Source: Serripes groenlandicus (taxonomy: Eukaryota; Mollusca; Bivalvia; Cardiida; Cardiidae). Taken from it: a DNA stretch of 64,000 nucleotides. A program made the translations under genes and the position numbers. The stretch is from the NCBI GenBank assembly GCA_031761405.1, contig JASEVX010000008.1, positions 45,870,507 to 45,934,506 on the forward strand. The letters are read 5' to 3'. Within the stretch, counting starts at the first letter, position 1. Each line of letters begins with the position of its first letter. Positions 1 through 9,816 of this stretch are shown here, piece after piece. The notes below the pieces were generated by a model. The model had not been told where the DNA came from, ran no database searches, and saw only the letters and a program-made list of their open reading frames with translations.

Positions 1-11
1 ATCTATATTTG

Positions 12-78
12 ACAGTGAGAGAACCCGGGACCTCTCGCTTTCAGGGCAAAAACTGTACCACCTGAGCTAACCGGGCCG
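12..78 (-). mobile_element. tRNA-like SINE head fragment
   Basis: Read on the minus strand this begins GGCCCGGTTAGCTCAGGTGG, an A-box-like D-arm, and later has GGTCCCGGGTTC, a B-box-like T-arm. The anticodon region (CTGAAAG) is poorly paired, so this is a degenerate tRNA-derived head rather than a functional tRNA. Any body would lie to the left, outside the window. Confidence 0.5.
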
Positions 79-79
79 C

Positions 80-302
80 TAACATGTGATCTCTCCAACT
101 GTGTACAAGTCCAGACCGCGACATACAACCCTGCTTAACTGGAAATTCTTCCTCGAATTTCGGAATTCCAGTGCCAAGGATGTCATAAATCACACTACAA
201 GCGGCTGTTAGAGACTGACCAAGCAGTGTTGTCACGGTCCCGTATTGAGTGCCAATGTTATAAAGAGAAAGAAACATGCAGCCGGGACCCGGACCCGGAC
301 CC
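80..302 (-). other. Open frame abutting gap, uncertain
   Basis: The minus strand is open from the first gap to position 41. Beyond a Gly-Pro run it reads as mixed-composition protein-like sequence, then runs into the tRNA-like head at 12-78. The Gly-Pro part is only a translation of a GGACCC repeat at 285-302. No domain is recognised, and an exon cannot be distinguished from chance. Confidence 0.12.
285..302. repeat. (GGACCC)n microsatellite at gap edge
   Basis: Three hexamer units lead straight into a run of N, so the assembly probably broke in a longer GC-rich hexamer array. Confidence 0.8.
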
Positions 303-502
303 NNNNNNNNNNNNNNNNNNNNNNNNNNNNNNNNNNNNNNNNNNNNNNNNNNNNNNNNNNNNNNNNNNNNNNNNNNNNNNNNNNNNNNNNNNNNNNNNNN
401 NNNNNNNNNNNNNNNNNNNNNNNNNNNNNNNNNNNNNNNNNNNNNNNNNNNNNNNNNNNNNNNNNNNNNNNNNNNNNNNNNNNNNNNNNNNNNNNNNNNN
501 NN
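303..502. other. Assembly gap, 200 N
   Basis: Exactly 200 N, the same length as the second gap at 26818-27017. This indicates a fixed-size scaffold placeholder of unknown true length. Confidence 0.95.
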
Positions 503-685
503 TAATGCATGACCCCACATTTTCTTTGGATTGTTTTAAAGCTAAAAGGTAACTCTTTTCAATGATATATTGAGTTCTACATGAGAAACGCTTAGAAAGT
601 GTGACAATTGAGGACTGAAACTGGTCGATTTACATGGAAACAAAGAAGGATTTTTCTTGGTGTATTGTAACCTTTAAGCGATCGT
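503..685 (+). repeat. Dispersed repeat RX, 3' part
   Basis: Matches 27905-28100 closely and 46735-46885 more weakly: shared TTTTCTTTGGATTGTTTTAA, then ACATGAGAAACGCTT and a TGGTGTATTGTAACCT end. The left half seen in the other copies would fall in the gap. Class unknown; no inverted ends or tRNA-like boxes seen. Confidence 0.6.
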
Positions 686-778
686 GTCGCAAATGCGCTT
701 AGTCTTGGAGTCTATATCCAATCATATGAACATTAAGATAAAATTATCAGTTCTACGAACAAATTGATTGAGATTTAA

Positions 779-832
779 CGCCGTTCTTAACAATTGTTCA
801 GTTATATCACGGCGGCCAGTTCACCTACTCAT
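779..832 (-). mobile_element. SINE 3' module fragment
   Basis: Contains ACGCCGTTCTTAACAATTG then TTCAGTTATATCACGGCGG, the reverse complement of the shared SINE 3' module, followed by the SINE-3-type CAGTTCACCTACTCATG. Only about 54 bp survive. Confidence 0.7.
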
Positions 833-1139
833 GCGAATAGACCATATTGAATAGAGCCTCTGGTAGGACTGCTTGGTTTTCAAGCTGAATTAAAGTACAA
901 TGTAAAAGAAACCCGAAAAAACGATGTTGACCTGTCATTGTTCTGTTTAAATATCTTATATATATACGTCTTAATACGGAAACCGTAGTATTATTATGTA
1001 AACTGCTGAAGTAACTAACCTTATGTATATTCGAATACAAGATAAGGTCGTTGACATTTTAACTTTTTCAATGCTGAAAATCTTGGAATGAATCAGTCAA
1101 GCTTTGTATTTGAAATAGTCTGTTTCCAATTATAAGAAC

Positions 1140-1248
1140 ATAACGATAAAACTGTGAATTTCATCAACATCAAGATAAAAATGTTAGTTATATTAACACA
1201 TCAAGATAAAACTGTTATATCTATGAACACATCAAGATAAACATGTTG
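1140..1248. repeat. Short tandem repeat, ~36-bp unit
   Basis: Three to four diverged copies of a unit containing ACACATCAAGATAAAACTGT. A related single copy lies near 725-765. Non-coding, degenerate. Confidence 0.5.
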
Positions 1249-1409
1249 AGTTAAACAGCCAACAGTATCAACAGTATAATAGGGGCTTGGGCAGACAACG
1301 TGATTTATAGTATTCAATATATGTGTATAATGTTTCTCCTGTAGTTTTCATTTAAATAGTTCTATGGTGATTCGACAACATTCACAATCGTACTCGAGTT
1401 TTAATATTT

Positions 1410-1600
1410 ACCATTCCCCACATACAACAAATCTGCAGCAGATTGCTTTGAACATGTATATTCAACGTATGATATATCTCGACATATGCAAGACTTGTTA
1501 TTGTTATATTGAGTTGAACACATTGTAATAAAAGGGGAAATTGTTCATCATGAACAATTTCCTCTTTTGTCATTATGTTTTTCAAACGTCGCATGTTTCG
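1410..1600 (-). mobile_element. PAL-C MITE, diverged
   Basis: Has the subterminal ATCTGCAGCAGA block and a central hairpin GAAATTGTTCATCATGAACAATTTC followed by TCTTTTGTCATTATG, as in intact PAL-C copies. Ends are eroded and no TTAA pair is preserved. Confidence 0.5.
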
Positions 1601-1783
1601 GATGCTTCAAAATGCAACTGCAGGTGAGAGAGGGTTAACAGATGTTACAAGATCCCTATACGTTACACGACCAACCGTGGCTAATGTACACCACTTAGAG
1701 ACATACTTCGAGAATTTCGTCAATTTAATACGATTTACATACAAAACAGTAACGTAACGTCATTTTATAAACTGAATCCGCCA

Positions 1784-2015
1784 TTAACCCTTTCCCTCAT
1801 ATAGACGCTTTCTGACGCCTCTGCAACAGACGGCTTTTTGAAAACATAGTGACAAAAGAAGAAATTGCACAAAACGTGCAATTTGTCCTTTTGCCACAAT
1901 GTATTTTCCACTTTTAGTCATAGGTTATCCATTCAATTATAGAGATATTCTATGTTTTGACAAAACACGTTCAAAGTCGTCTGCTGCAGAATTGTCGTAT
2001 GAGGGAAAGGGTTAA
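1784..2015 (-). mobile_element. PAL-C MITE, full length
   Basis: Starts TTAACCCTTTCCCTCAT and ends with its inverted copy ATGAGGGAAAGGGTTAA. Subterminal CTCTGCARCAGACGGC and GTCGTCTGCTGCAGAA extend the inverted match to about 60 bp. The centre is a perfect GAAATTGCAC..GTGCAATTT-type hairpin. About 230 bp, no coding capacity. TTAA at both ends fits a piggyBac-type target duplication (inference). Confidence 0.85.
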
Positions 2016-2916
2016 ACGATAGAAATAAAGTGGTAATACCACTACTCAACGGAACGAAGCAATTTTGTTTTTATTTTTTTCTTCGGTAACTTAATTCCCT
2101 TAAGTAATGAAATAACAATTTAAATTAGATATATGTGCCCGGGTATGCATCGTTTGCTCGAATTCGTCACTGATTTAATTTCGCTAAAATGAAATTCGAT
2201 TTAAGTTTATTCCCGTCATCACACTACGAGTGCAATGCAAACAGCACACTTTACGCTTTGGAATTCAACTTGATACGGCTATGACGATTTCCGTTAGGTT
2301 CAACTCTCATTAAATCCAGACGTAAACTCCGCTGTAGTAGCATACGCTCGTATAGATCTGATGACTGCCTATTACAGGTTTGGTATCAACAGGGAGATAA
2401 CCATGTAAAAACACGACAAAAGAGAAGCGGTAATGGCGGAGTGTCTCGATTACAGTTTGATAGCAGAACCGAGCGTTGGTTGTTTCGTGACATTTCATTG
2501 GACAGAACAACAAGCACCTGTTCGTGAATAATTAAACGTAAAGGTCAATTCGAGACGACCTTTTACGCAGTGTCGTCAGATCCAATATACGTACAGTGAC
2601 GTATGCTTGTATTATTTCAATGAAATTGTAATAGTAACATAACTGAACGGGACTTTTTTCAACTGTCAAATGACGGTTTTTTTTATAATGAGTCTGGAAA
2701 TCACAAAACAACTCAATATTCACAATTATAATGACCAAAAAGACACTGTTATGAATGAAGTATTTAAATCCAATATCGACCGGGGTTAAGTATATAATAC
2801 TATGATTACATGATGATGAATTGTACAAAAGTACAAATGGTCCGTCAGAATTAACAATTGGTCAAATGGAAATATGGACAAATAGTCAAATATACCTGTA
2901 TATTACATTGAGAGGA
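2016..2916. other. No recognised feature
   Basis: AT-rich sequence without a credible ORF. A stretch near 2531-2640 (AAAGGTCAATTCGAGACGACC) resembles 42980-43080 and is probably an old dispersed repeat of about 95 bp. Confidence 0.5.
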
Positions 2917-3492
2917 TATCATTTGCCGGAATAGAGATAAAGTGGGTGGGATATGGGAATTCTGATTTTTCTTAAAGTATGGTGTACACAGTATGACATA
3001 ATCTTATAAAATTATCTCCCAGTTAAAGGGAGTGTTCAAATAGCCTTTTGGGAGATTAAGGGATATCATTTTATAACATTATGTCCTGCTTTGTTCACCA
3101 TACTGTGATTTGTATAAACTATTTATGACACAAACAAGGATGTCACATTTTTAGTTTAAAGTCAATCTGAAAATAGAGATTAAGTATATTTCTACGAGTG
3201 TTTTATGAATGACACCCTAATACGATGTCATAGAGAGTCTTGATGTGGTAGTAAATACAGACAACAGTGGGACTATAGGAACTTTACTGCCAACAAAAAA
3301 ACTAGGGTCAATGTGATAAATTGGAATATATTTCCATTCTTTATAAGTTGGGAATGACATTTAAAGTTCACGTGAGTGTTTAATGATACATAAAGCTAAA
3401 AAGCTTTAAAGTCAGAAAAAAGCAATTGGACTTTCATGAAATTCAGAATAAACATACCCCGCCCACTTTAGCTTTATTTCGGAAAATGACAC
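2917..3492. mobile_element. TIR element with nested inverted repeats
   Basis: Left end 2917-2975 (TCATTTGCCGGAATAGAG, AAAGTGGGTGGGATATG) matches the reverse complement of 3435-3492, forming a roughly 58-bp imperfect TIR of a roughly 575-bp element. A second inverted pair lies inside: 2977-3021 against 3052-3107 (AGTATGGTG...CACCATACT). No clean target duplication was found. A non-autonomous DNA transposon is likely. Confidence 0.6.
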
Positions 3493-3822
3493 CAAGGCTT
3501 AAACTATATTCAAAACAAATCACAAACATAGTCAGTATATAATACAATTCTTTCAATACATTTAACAAGGTAAGGAATTAGATACAAACAAAGATGAATC
3601 GCTTACCAGAATAATATTAGAACAATCCTGTGAGGAAATATAGTAAGTGTTCGTCTAATTCGATGTAGACTGAATAAAAGGAAAATCCAAAATTGAACAA
3701 CTACAACAAGGGAATTATTTGATAAGAAGCGAGCTCACGACAACAGTTAACAAGCACGTGTGTTTACAAAACCTATACAAACATGATCATTGATATAATG
3801 GCGACCATGTCAAAAATGTACC

Positions 3823-4031
3823 CTGTTTGAATACTTATTTATTTATTTATTTATTGGGGTTTTACGCCGCTTTCAACATTATTTCAGTTATATCACGGCG
3901 ACAGTTCACTTATTCATGATCCCTGGGTAAACAAACCAATACTAGGCTAGAAATTGTGCCTTGCCCAAGGGCACTCCACCATGACCGTAGTGCAGTGACT
4001 GGGGATCGAACCCGGGACACTGTTTGAATAC
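3823..4031 (-). mobile_element. SINE-1, 5'-truncated, with 12-bp TSD
   Basis: SINE body 3835-4019 is flanked by exact direct repeats CTGTTTGAATAC at 3823-3834 and 4020-4031. On its sense strand it keeps the B-box end, the CCTAGTACTGGTTTGTTTAC block, the shared 3' module and an (AAAT)n tail, but lacks the A-box head. A target duplication around a 5'-truncated copy is typical of LINE-mediated retrotransposition. Confidence 0.9.
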
Positions 4032-4059
4032 GCAAGTGATCCTAATATAGTGCAGTCAA

Positions 4060-4145
4060 ACATACAGTCAAACCTGTGCTAAAGACCACCTTTTTTAGGA
4101 AATTCCTGTCTATACCAACCACACTTTTAATTTCCCAATTTCTGT
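4060..4145 (+). repeat. Repeat with AAACCTGT..AAAGACCACC end
   Basis: Left end CAAACCTGTGCTAAAGACCA and the inner CCAACCACACTTTTAATTTC resemble the repeat at 58705-58993. The right half is missing. Confidence 0.45.
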
Positions 4146-4312
4146 TGACTCTGCAGCAAACAACTTTTGAAAACATTGTGATGAGCATTTTCTCCTTTTG
4201 CCACACTGTTTTCAACTCTATTCAATAATATAACGTTTAATTATAGACTTTTTCAAAGTGGACTGCTGCAGATGTGTTATATGTGGGGAAGCATTAACCG
4301 AAAAAACGATCA
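4146..4312 (+). mobile_element. PAL-C MITE, diverged
   Basis: CTCTGCAGCAAACAACTTTTGAAAACATTGTG, then TTTCTCCTTTTGCCACA and GACTGCTGCAGAT follow PAL-C order. The terminal sequences and one hairpin arm are eroded. Confidence 0.5.
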
Positions 4313-4409
4313 TTCAAGTATTTACATTCAACGGAACTGATGAAGCATTCTCAAAACCACAGAGGTTTTTTTGTATGACTTGGCTCATGTTTCGATTTTG
4401 ATTATATTG

Positions 4410-4455
4410 GTCGCTTGGTGTTTGACGCAGCTTTCAATATTTGTTTCAGTTAAAA
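4410..4455 (-). mobile_element. SINE 3' module fragment
   Basis: GCTTGGTGTTTGACGCAGCTTTCAATATTTGTTTCAGTTA is the reverse complement of the SINE 3' module. Too short to assign to a family. Confidence 0.5.
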
Positions 4456-4582
4456 AACTGAAGGAGTTAAAGTTGTTCTCTTATAACCATTCCTGTCTCT
4501 CTTTCAAGTCTGATTTCAGGACTTTTGAAATAGTAGTTATTGCTTTGTTGTGGTGTCTTTCTATCCTTGACCCTCAGGATTG

Positions 4583-5015
4583 TGTGGTTTGATTGATTGA
4601 TTGTTTGGTCTTTTAACCCTTTCAGCGCCGAGTTATTTAAAGTAAACTCTTCTATGTTCAAACTCGGACGACTCTATTTTCATGTTATAGGATTTTTGGA
4701 ATATTTTTATAACTCACAGCCAAACAATGCAGATTTCAGGTGAGACAGCTCGTTACGAGCTGACTCACCTGAATCTGTATTGTTTGCACAAAGATCAATA
4801 TTGCCTTTGGCGCTGAATGAGTTAAGCCGCTTTCCGTAATGTTTCAGTTATATCACGGCGTTTCCTGGGAAAGTTACCGGTACTACTGGTACATTTATCC
4901 TGACACCAGCCAGTCAGTCATAATGCTAACCCCGCGACCCTGAGCGTCAAGGAGGGCAACCGTTACTACCGTTCTTAAAGTATTTAGTATGACCCAGCCG
5001 GGGATCGAACCCACA
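4583..5015 (-). mobile_element. SINE-2 interrupted by PAL-A
   Basis: On the minus strand the pieces 4826-5015 and 4583-4612 make one SINE-2: B-box GGTTCGATCCC region, body with AGTACTACTGG motif, shared 3' module and (AATC)n tail. A PAL-A MITE sits inside the 3' module at a TTAA that is single in other SINE-2 copies. The A-box end is missing or diverged past 5015. Confidence 0.85.
4613..4825 (+). mobile_element. PAL-A MITE, full length, inserted in SINE-2
   Basis: TTAACCCTTTCAGCGCC...GGCGCTGAATGAGTTAA ends. The central hairpin has CAAACAATGCAGATTTCAGG arms and apex GCTCGTTACGAGC. Removing the element and one TTAA restores a continuous SINE-2 3' module, which directly supports TTAA duplication. 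213 bp. Confidence 0.92.
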
Positions 5016-5356
5016 ACCATGTTTGTAATGTGTGTGAGCAGTGAGCAGTATAGATTCCGAGTAGACTTTGCGTATGAACAGGCTAATCTGGATCTACACC
5101 TTTCACAAAAGCCATCTGGTACGTTTTCGCATGGACTATTTCAAATGATTTTGCTATTGTTTATCTGTGTGTCGCTATCATTCTGCGGGGCTAAAATATC
5201 GGCGATGTTTAAGGTGTTTTTAATAGACGATGATTTAAATTGGTGGAAATGAAAATAATAATGACTAAAGAATATAATAAACTGCATGATTTATGAGTAA
5301 ATTATAATGATGGTTTTACAATTTGTCGGAATCGATGAAAAGCTCATTAATATTGA

Positions 5357-5611
5357 TTTATTGATTTGGTTTAACGCCGTTTTCAATATTTGTTCAGTTA
5401 TATCATGGCGGCCAATTCACCGACCAAGGTGTTTGTTGGTTTTACACACCAGTATTCCACACAACATAAGTTTAGCCTGTTGTTTGAGAGCTAATGACGA
5501 ATGACGTGGGTCGCATTGACTTTTGTCAAAAGTCGGCAAAAGCGTTGACCGAGCTGGGGGTTGGTTCCAGCTAAACTAACACACTCTGGATTGACTGAGC
5601 TACATCCCTCA
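5357..5611 (-). mobile_element. SINE-3 copy
   Basis: Minus-strand SINE with shared 3' module (ACGCCGTTTTCAATATTTG), the SINE-3 body block that pairs CCAGTATTCCACACAAC with GACGAATGACG, and a tRNA-like head ending at a TGACTGAGCTA A-box complement. Near full length. Confidence 0.75.
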
Positions 5612-5666
5612 CTTTAATAAAAGGGAATATAAAAACAGTAACAAGTTAAAGAATTAAGTAGACACA

Positions 5667-5674
5667 TTTTACAG
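5667..5674. repeat. FB1 left target-site duplication
   Basis: TTTTACAG directly precedes the terminal inverted repeat and recurs at 10113-10120 directly after the right terminus. Confidence 0.8.
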
Positions 5675-5700
5675 AAGCTGTGCGAAGTTAGCTAAACATA

Positions 5701-6412
5701 CGACATTCGACATTCGACATTCAAAAGTTGGAAAAAAAAACGAATGTCGTGCTGGCACGACATTCGACATTCGACATTCAAAAGTTGAAAAAAAAAAAAC
5801 GAATGTCGTGCTGGCACGACATTCGACATTCGACATTCAAAAAATAAAACTTCAAAAATTTGAATGTCGTGCTGGCACGACATTCGACATTCGACATTCA
5901 AAAAATAAAACTTCAAAAAATTGAATGTCGTGCTGGCACGACATTCGACATTCGACATTCAAAAGTTGGAAAAAAAACCGAATGTCGTGCTGGCACGACA
6001 TTCGACATTCGACATTCAAAAGTTGAAAAAAAAAAACGAATGTCGTGCTGGCACGACATTCGACATTCGACATTAAAAAAATAAAACTTAAAAAATTGAA
6101 TGTCGTGCTGGCACGACATTCGACATTCGACATTCAAAAATTGGAAAAAAAAACGAATGTCGTGCTGGCACGACATTCGACATTCGACATTCAAAAGTTG
6201 AAAAAAAAAAACGAATGTCGTGCTGGCACGACATTCGACATTCGACATTCATAAAATAAAACTTCAAAAATTTGAATGTCGTGCTGGCACGACATTCGAC
6301 ATTCGACATTCAAAAAATAAAACTTCAAAAAATTGAATGTCGTGCTGGCACGACATTCGACATTCGACATTCAAAAGTTGGAAAAAAAACCGAATGTCGT
6401 GCAAGAAAAAAA
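5701..6412 (+). repeat. FB1 left R1 hairpin minisatellite, 12 monomers
   Basis: 57-61 bp monomers: three 8-mers CGACATTC, an A-rich spacer, then an 11-bp perfect inverted pair GAATGTCGTGC / GCACGACATTC separated by two bases. Two spacer types occur, A (AAAAGTTG + A-run) and B (AAAATAAAACTTCAAAAA), in order A A B B A A B A A B B A. Open frames here are shadows of the repeat. Confidence 0.92.
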
Positions 6413-6722
6413 ATCTTACGGGAGTGGAACAACGACCTTAAGGCGGATTTCTACCCGAGTCTGCCGCGTGTATTACGGGGAGCACTTGGGCCTACAAGCC
6501 CTTGTCTAACAAAAAAAAAATCACAATGGAGTGGAACACTTTTATATTTTGTCTTACGGGCGTTGAACAACGGCCTAACGGCGGATTTCTACTTGAGTCT
6601 TCTGCGTGTATTACGGGGAGCACAAGCCCTTGTCACGGGAGTCGAAAAAAACAAAAACACAATGGAGTGGAACACTTTTATTTTTTTTCTTATGGGCGTG
6701 GAACAACGGCCTTATTTGCTAC
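6413..6722 (+). repeat. FB1 left R2 tandem repeat
   Basis: About 138-bp period set by GTGGAACAACGACC (6424), GTTGAACAACGGCC (6562) and GTGGAACAACGGCC (6699). Each unit also carries GTGTATTACGGGGAGCAC and ACAATGGAGTGGAACACTTT. Inverted copies lie in the right arm. Confidence 0.85.
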
Positions 6723-7150
6723 AAGGCAGTCCCGCCGTTAGAACTTGCGCTGACAGTAAAGTGCTCTTCTTGTCTCAAAGCAGTACTCTGCATATGGCTG
6801 GGGAAATGTGCGCTGGGGCCGAATTTGCAATAAGGCAGTCCTGCCGATGAATCCAGCGCTGAAGGCGAAGTCCTCGCCTTGTTTTAGAGGCGTATGGCCG
6901 AGGAAATGTGCGCTGAGGCCGAATTTGCTAAAAGGAAGTCCTGCTGTTTATCCACGCTGACGGCGAAATCATCGCCTTGTTTCCAGACAGCACTCTGCGT
7001 ATGCCTCGGGAAATGTGCGCCGGGGCCGAATTTGCTACAAGGCAGTCCCGCCGTTAGAACCCGCGCTGCCGGCGAAGTGCTCTCCTAGTTTCAAGGCAGC
7101 ACTCCGCATATTGCTGGGAAAATGTGCGTTGGGGCCTGATTTGCCGTATA
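6723..7150 (+). repeat. FB1 left R3 GC-rich tandem repeat
   Basis: About 109-bp units with GGCAGTCCCGCCGTTAGAAC, a GCACTCTGCGTATG block and AAATGTGCGCTGGGGCCGAA. Markedly more GC-rich than the rest of the window. Confidence 0.8.
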
Positions 7151-7500
7151 GCATATGCGGCCCAGGCGCACATTTCCCCTACTAGCAGCGGAGTGCTAGC
7201 GTAAAAGAAGGTTCAGCACTTCGCCGTAAGCGCGCGTTGACTGCGGGACCTGCCTTATAGCGTATTCGGCCCCGACTCACATTTCCTCTGCTAGCAGCCG
7301 AGTGCTCGCATAAATCATGGCTCAGCACTTCGCCGTAATCGCGGGTAGACTGCGGGACCGGCCGTATATCATATGCGGCACCAGCGCACATTTTCCCTAC
7401 TAGCAGCGGAGTGCTAGCGTAAAACAAAGCTCAGCACTTCGCCGTAAGCGCAGTTAGACTGCGGGACCTGCCTTAACGAGTATGCGGCCCCGGCTTACAT
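7151..7500 (-). repeat. FB1 right R3 tandem repeat, first block
   Basis: Reverse-complement R3 units at 109-bp spacing (CTGCGGGACC at 7241, 7350 and 7459). The orientation switch near 7150 is the centre of the foldback structure. Confidence 0.85.
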
Positions 7501-7945
7501 TTCTCCAACTAGCAGCAGAGTGCTCCCCGTAATACACGCAGCAGACTCGGGTAGAAATCCGCCTTAAAGCTGTTGTTCCACGCCGGTAAGAAAAAAATAA
7601 AAGTGTTCCACTCCATTGTGATTTTTTTTTTGTTCGACTGCCGTGACAAGGGCTTGTAGGCCCAAGTGCTCCCCGTAATACACGCAGCAGACTCGAGTAG
7701 AAATCCGCCTTAAGGCCGTTGTTCCACGCCCGTAAGAAAAAAAAAAGTGTTCCACTCCATTGTGATTTTTTTTTTCGACTGTCGTGACAAGGGTTTGTAG
7801 GCCCAAGTGCTCCCCGTAATACACGCAGAAGACTCGGGTAGAAATCCGCCTTAGGCCGTTGTTCCACGCCCGTAAGAAAAAAAAATAAAAGTGTTCCACT
7901 CCATTGTGATTTTTGTTTTGTTCGACTCCCCTGACAAGGGCTTGA
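7501..7945 (-). repeat. FB1 right R2 tandem repeat, first block
   Basis: Three inverted R2 units; TGCTCCCCGTAATACACGC recurs at 7521, 7667 and 7808 (141-146 bp). Confidence 0.85.
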
Positions 7946-7967
7946 GCAAGGGCAAGAGATATTTTTT

Positions 7968-8036
7968 CAACTTTTGAATGTCGAATGTCGAATGTCGTGC
8001 CAGCACGACATTCGTTTTTTTTCCAACTTTTGAATG
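7968..8036 (-). repeat. FB1 right R1, single monomer
   Basis: One inverted R1 monomer with (GAATGTCG)3 and the GAATGTCGTGC..GCACGACATTC hairpin, closing the first R3-R2-R1 cassette. Confidence 0.85.
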
Positions 8037-8716
8037 TCATGACTATAAGGCCTCTAGTACCGAGTGCTCCCTTGAATTACGCGGTAAACTCGGGTAGAAA
8101 TTCGACTTACGGCCCTGGTAGCTGTCCCTTAAAAAAAAAAAAAAAGTGTTCCACTCCATTGTGAAATGTTCGGGCTTCGACTGCCTTGACTATGGCCTCT
8201 AGGACCGAGTGCTCCCTTTCAATTATGCGGTAAATTCGGGTAGAAATTCGACTTACGGCCCTGGTAGCTGTCCCGTGAAAAAAAAAAAAAAAAAGTGTTC
8301 CACTCCATTGTGAAATGTTCGGGCTTCGACTGCCTTGACTAAGGCCTCTAGTACCGAGTGCTCCCTTGAATTACGCGGTAAACTCGGGTAGAAATTCGAC
8401 TTACGGCCCTAGTAGCTGTCCCGTGAACAAAAAAAAAAAAATGTTCCACTCCATTGTGAAATGTTCGGGCTTCGACTGCCTTGATTAAGGCCTCTAGTAC
8501 CGAGTGCTCCCTTTAAATTACGCGGTAAATTCGGGTAGAAATTCGACTTACGGCCCTGGTAGATGTCCCGTAAAAAAAAAAAAAAAAGTGTTCCACTCCA
8601 TTGTGAAATGTTCGGGCTTCGACTGCCTTGACTAAGGCCTCTAGGACCGAGTGCTCCCTTTAAATTATGCGGTAAATTGGGGTAGAAATTCGACTTACGG
8701 CCCTGGTAGCTGTCCC
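8037..8716 (-). repeat. FB1 R4 tandem repeat, ~147-bp period
   Basis: Five units with CGAGTGCTCCCTT at 8061, 8206, 8355, 8501 and 8648 (145-149 bp). Related to R2 (shared GTGTTCCACTCCATTGTGA and GGGTAGAAATTCGAC) but a distinct subfamily without a left-arm counterpart. Confidence 0.85.
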
Positions 8717-8770
8717 GTGCCAGCACGACATTCGATTTCTTAAAGTTTTAATATTTCAATGTCGAATGTA
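8717..8770 (-). repeat. FB1 right R1 remnant
   Basis: GTGCCAGCACGACATTCG followed by a B-type spacer and one GAATG 8-mer remnant, then R3 begins. Confidence 0.7.
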
Positions 8771-9000
8771 GACTGCAGGGCCTGCCTTATAGCGTATGCG
8801 ACCCGGGCTCACATTTCCCCTACTAGCAGCCGATTGCTCGCCTAAATCAAGGCTCAGCACTTCGCCTTAAGCGCGGCTAGACTGCGGGACCGGCCGTATA
8901 GCATATGCGTCACCGGCGCACATTTCCCCTACAAGCAGCGGAGTGCTAGCGTAAAACAAAGCTCTGCACTTCGCCGTAAGCGCGGGTAGACTGCGGGACC
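8771..9000 (-). repeat. FB1 right R3 tandem repeat, second block
   Basis: Two inverted 109-bp units (CTGCGGGACC at 8882 and 8991), preceded by GACTGCAGGGCCTGCC. Confidence 0.8.
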
Positions 9001-9294
9001 TGTAATAAAAATAAAAGTGTTCCACTCCATTGTGATTTTTTTTTCTTAGACTACCGTGACAAGGGCTAATAGGCCCAAGTGCTCCCCGTAATACACGCAG
9101 CATACTCCAGTAGAAATCCGCCTTAATGCCGTTGTTCCACGCTCGTAAGAACAAAATAAAAGTGTTCCACTCCATTGTGATTTTTTTTTCGACTCCCGTG
9201 ACAAGGGCTATCGGCCCAAGAGCTCCCCGTAATACACGCGGCAGACTCGGGTAGAAATCAGCCTTAAGGCCGTTGTTCCACTCCGTTGATTTTT
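9001..9294 (-). repeat. FB1 right R2 tandem repeat, second block
   Basis: Two inverted R2 units with GCTCCCCGTAATACACGC about 141 bp apart (9081, 9222). Confidence 0.8.
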
Positions 9295-9545
9295 TTTTAA
9301 TTTTTGAATGTCGAATGTCGTATGTCGTGCCAGCACGACATTCGTTTTTTTTTCAACTTTTGAATGTCGAATGTCGAATGTCGTGCCAGCACGACATTCG
9401 TTTTTTTTCAACTTTTGAATGTCGAATGTCGTATGTCGTGCCAGCACGACATTCGTATTTTTTAAAGTTTTAATTTTTGAATGTCGAATGTCGAATGTCG
9501 TGCCAGCACGACATTCGATTTATTAAAGTTTTTGAATGTCGAATG
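9295..9545 (-). repeat. FB1 right R1 array, second block
   Basis: Four inverted hairpin monomers, two with a GTCGTATGTCG variant of the 8-mer also seen at the outermost monomer. Confidence 0.88.
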
Positions 9546-9668
9546 TAGACTGCAGGGCCTGCCTTATAGCGAATGCGACCCGGGCTCATATTTCCCCTAC
9601 TAGCAGCCGATTGCTCGCCTAAATCAAGGCTCAGCACTTCGCCTTAAGCGCGGGTAGACTGCGGGACC
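9546..9668 (-). repeat. FB1 right R3, third block
   Basis: One inverted R3 unit beginning with the same GACTGCAGGGCCTGCC sequence as 8771, showing that the cassette was duplicated as a whole. Confidence 0.8.
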
Positions 9669-9816
9669 TGTAATAAAAATAAAAGTGTTCCACTCCATTG
9701 TGATTTTCTTTTCGACTCCCGTGACAAGGGCTATCGGCCAAAGTGCTCCCCGTAATACACGCGGCAGACTCGGGTAGAAATCAGCCTTAAAGGCCGTTGT
9801 TCCACTACGTTGTTTT
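9669..9816 (-). repeat. FB1 right R2, third block
   Basis: One inverted R2 unit with TAATAAAAATAAAAGTGTTC at the same R3-R2 junction as near 9001. Confidence 0.8.

Noticed and set aside
5701..6412. CRISPR array
   Set aside because: Regular repeats, but the spacers are two recurring low-complexity types, not unique; the context is a eukaryotic transposon.
7454..9175. 100-158 codon frames in R2, R3 and R4
   Set aside because: Repeat shadows; the same short peptide recurs with each tandem unit, with no domain.
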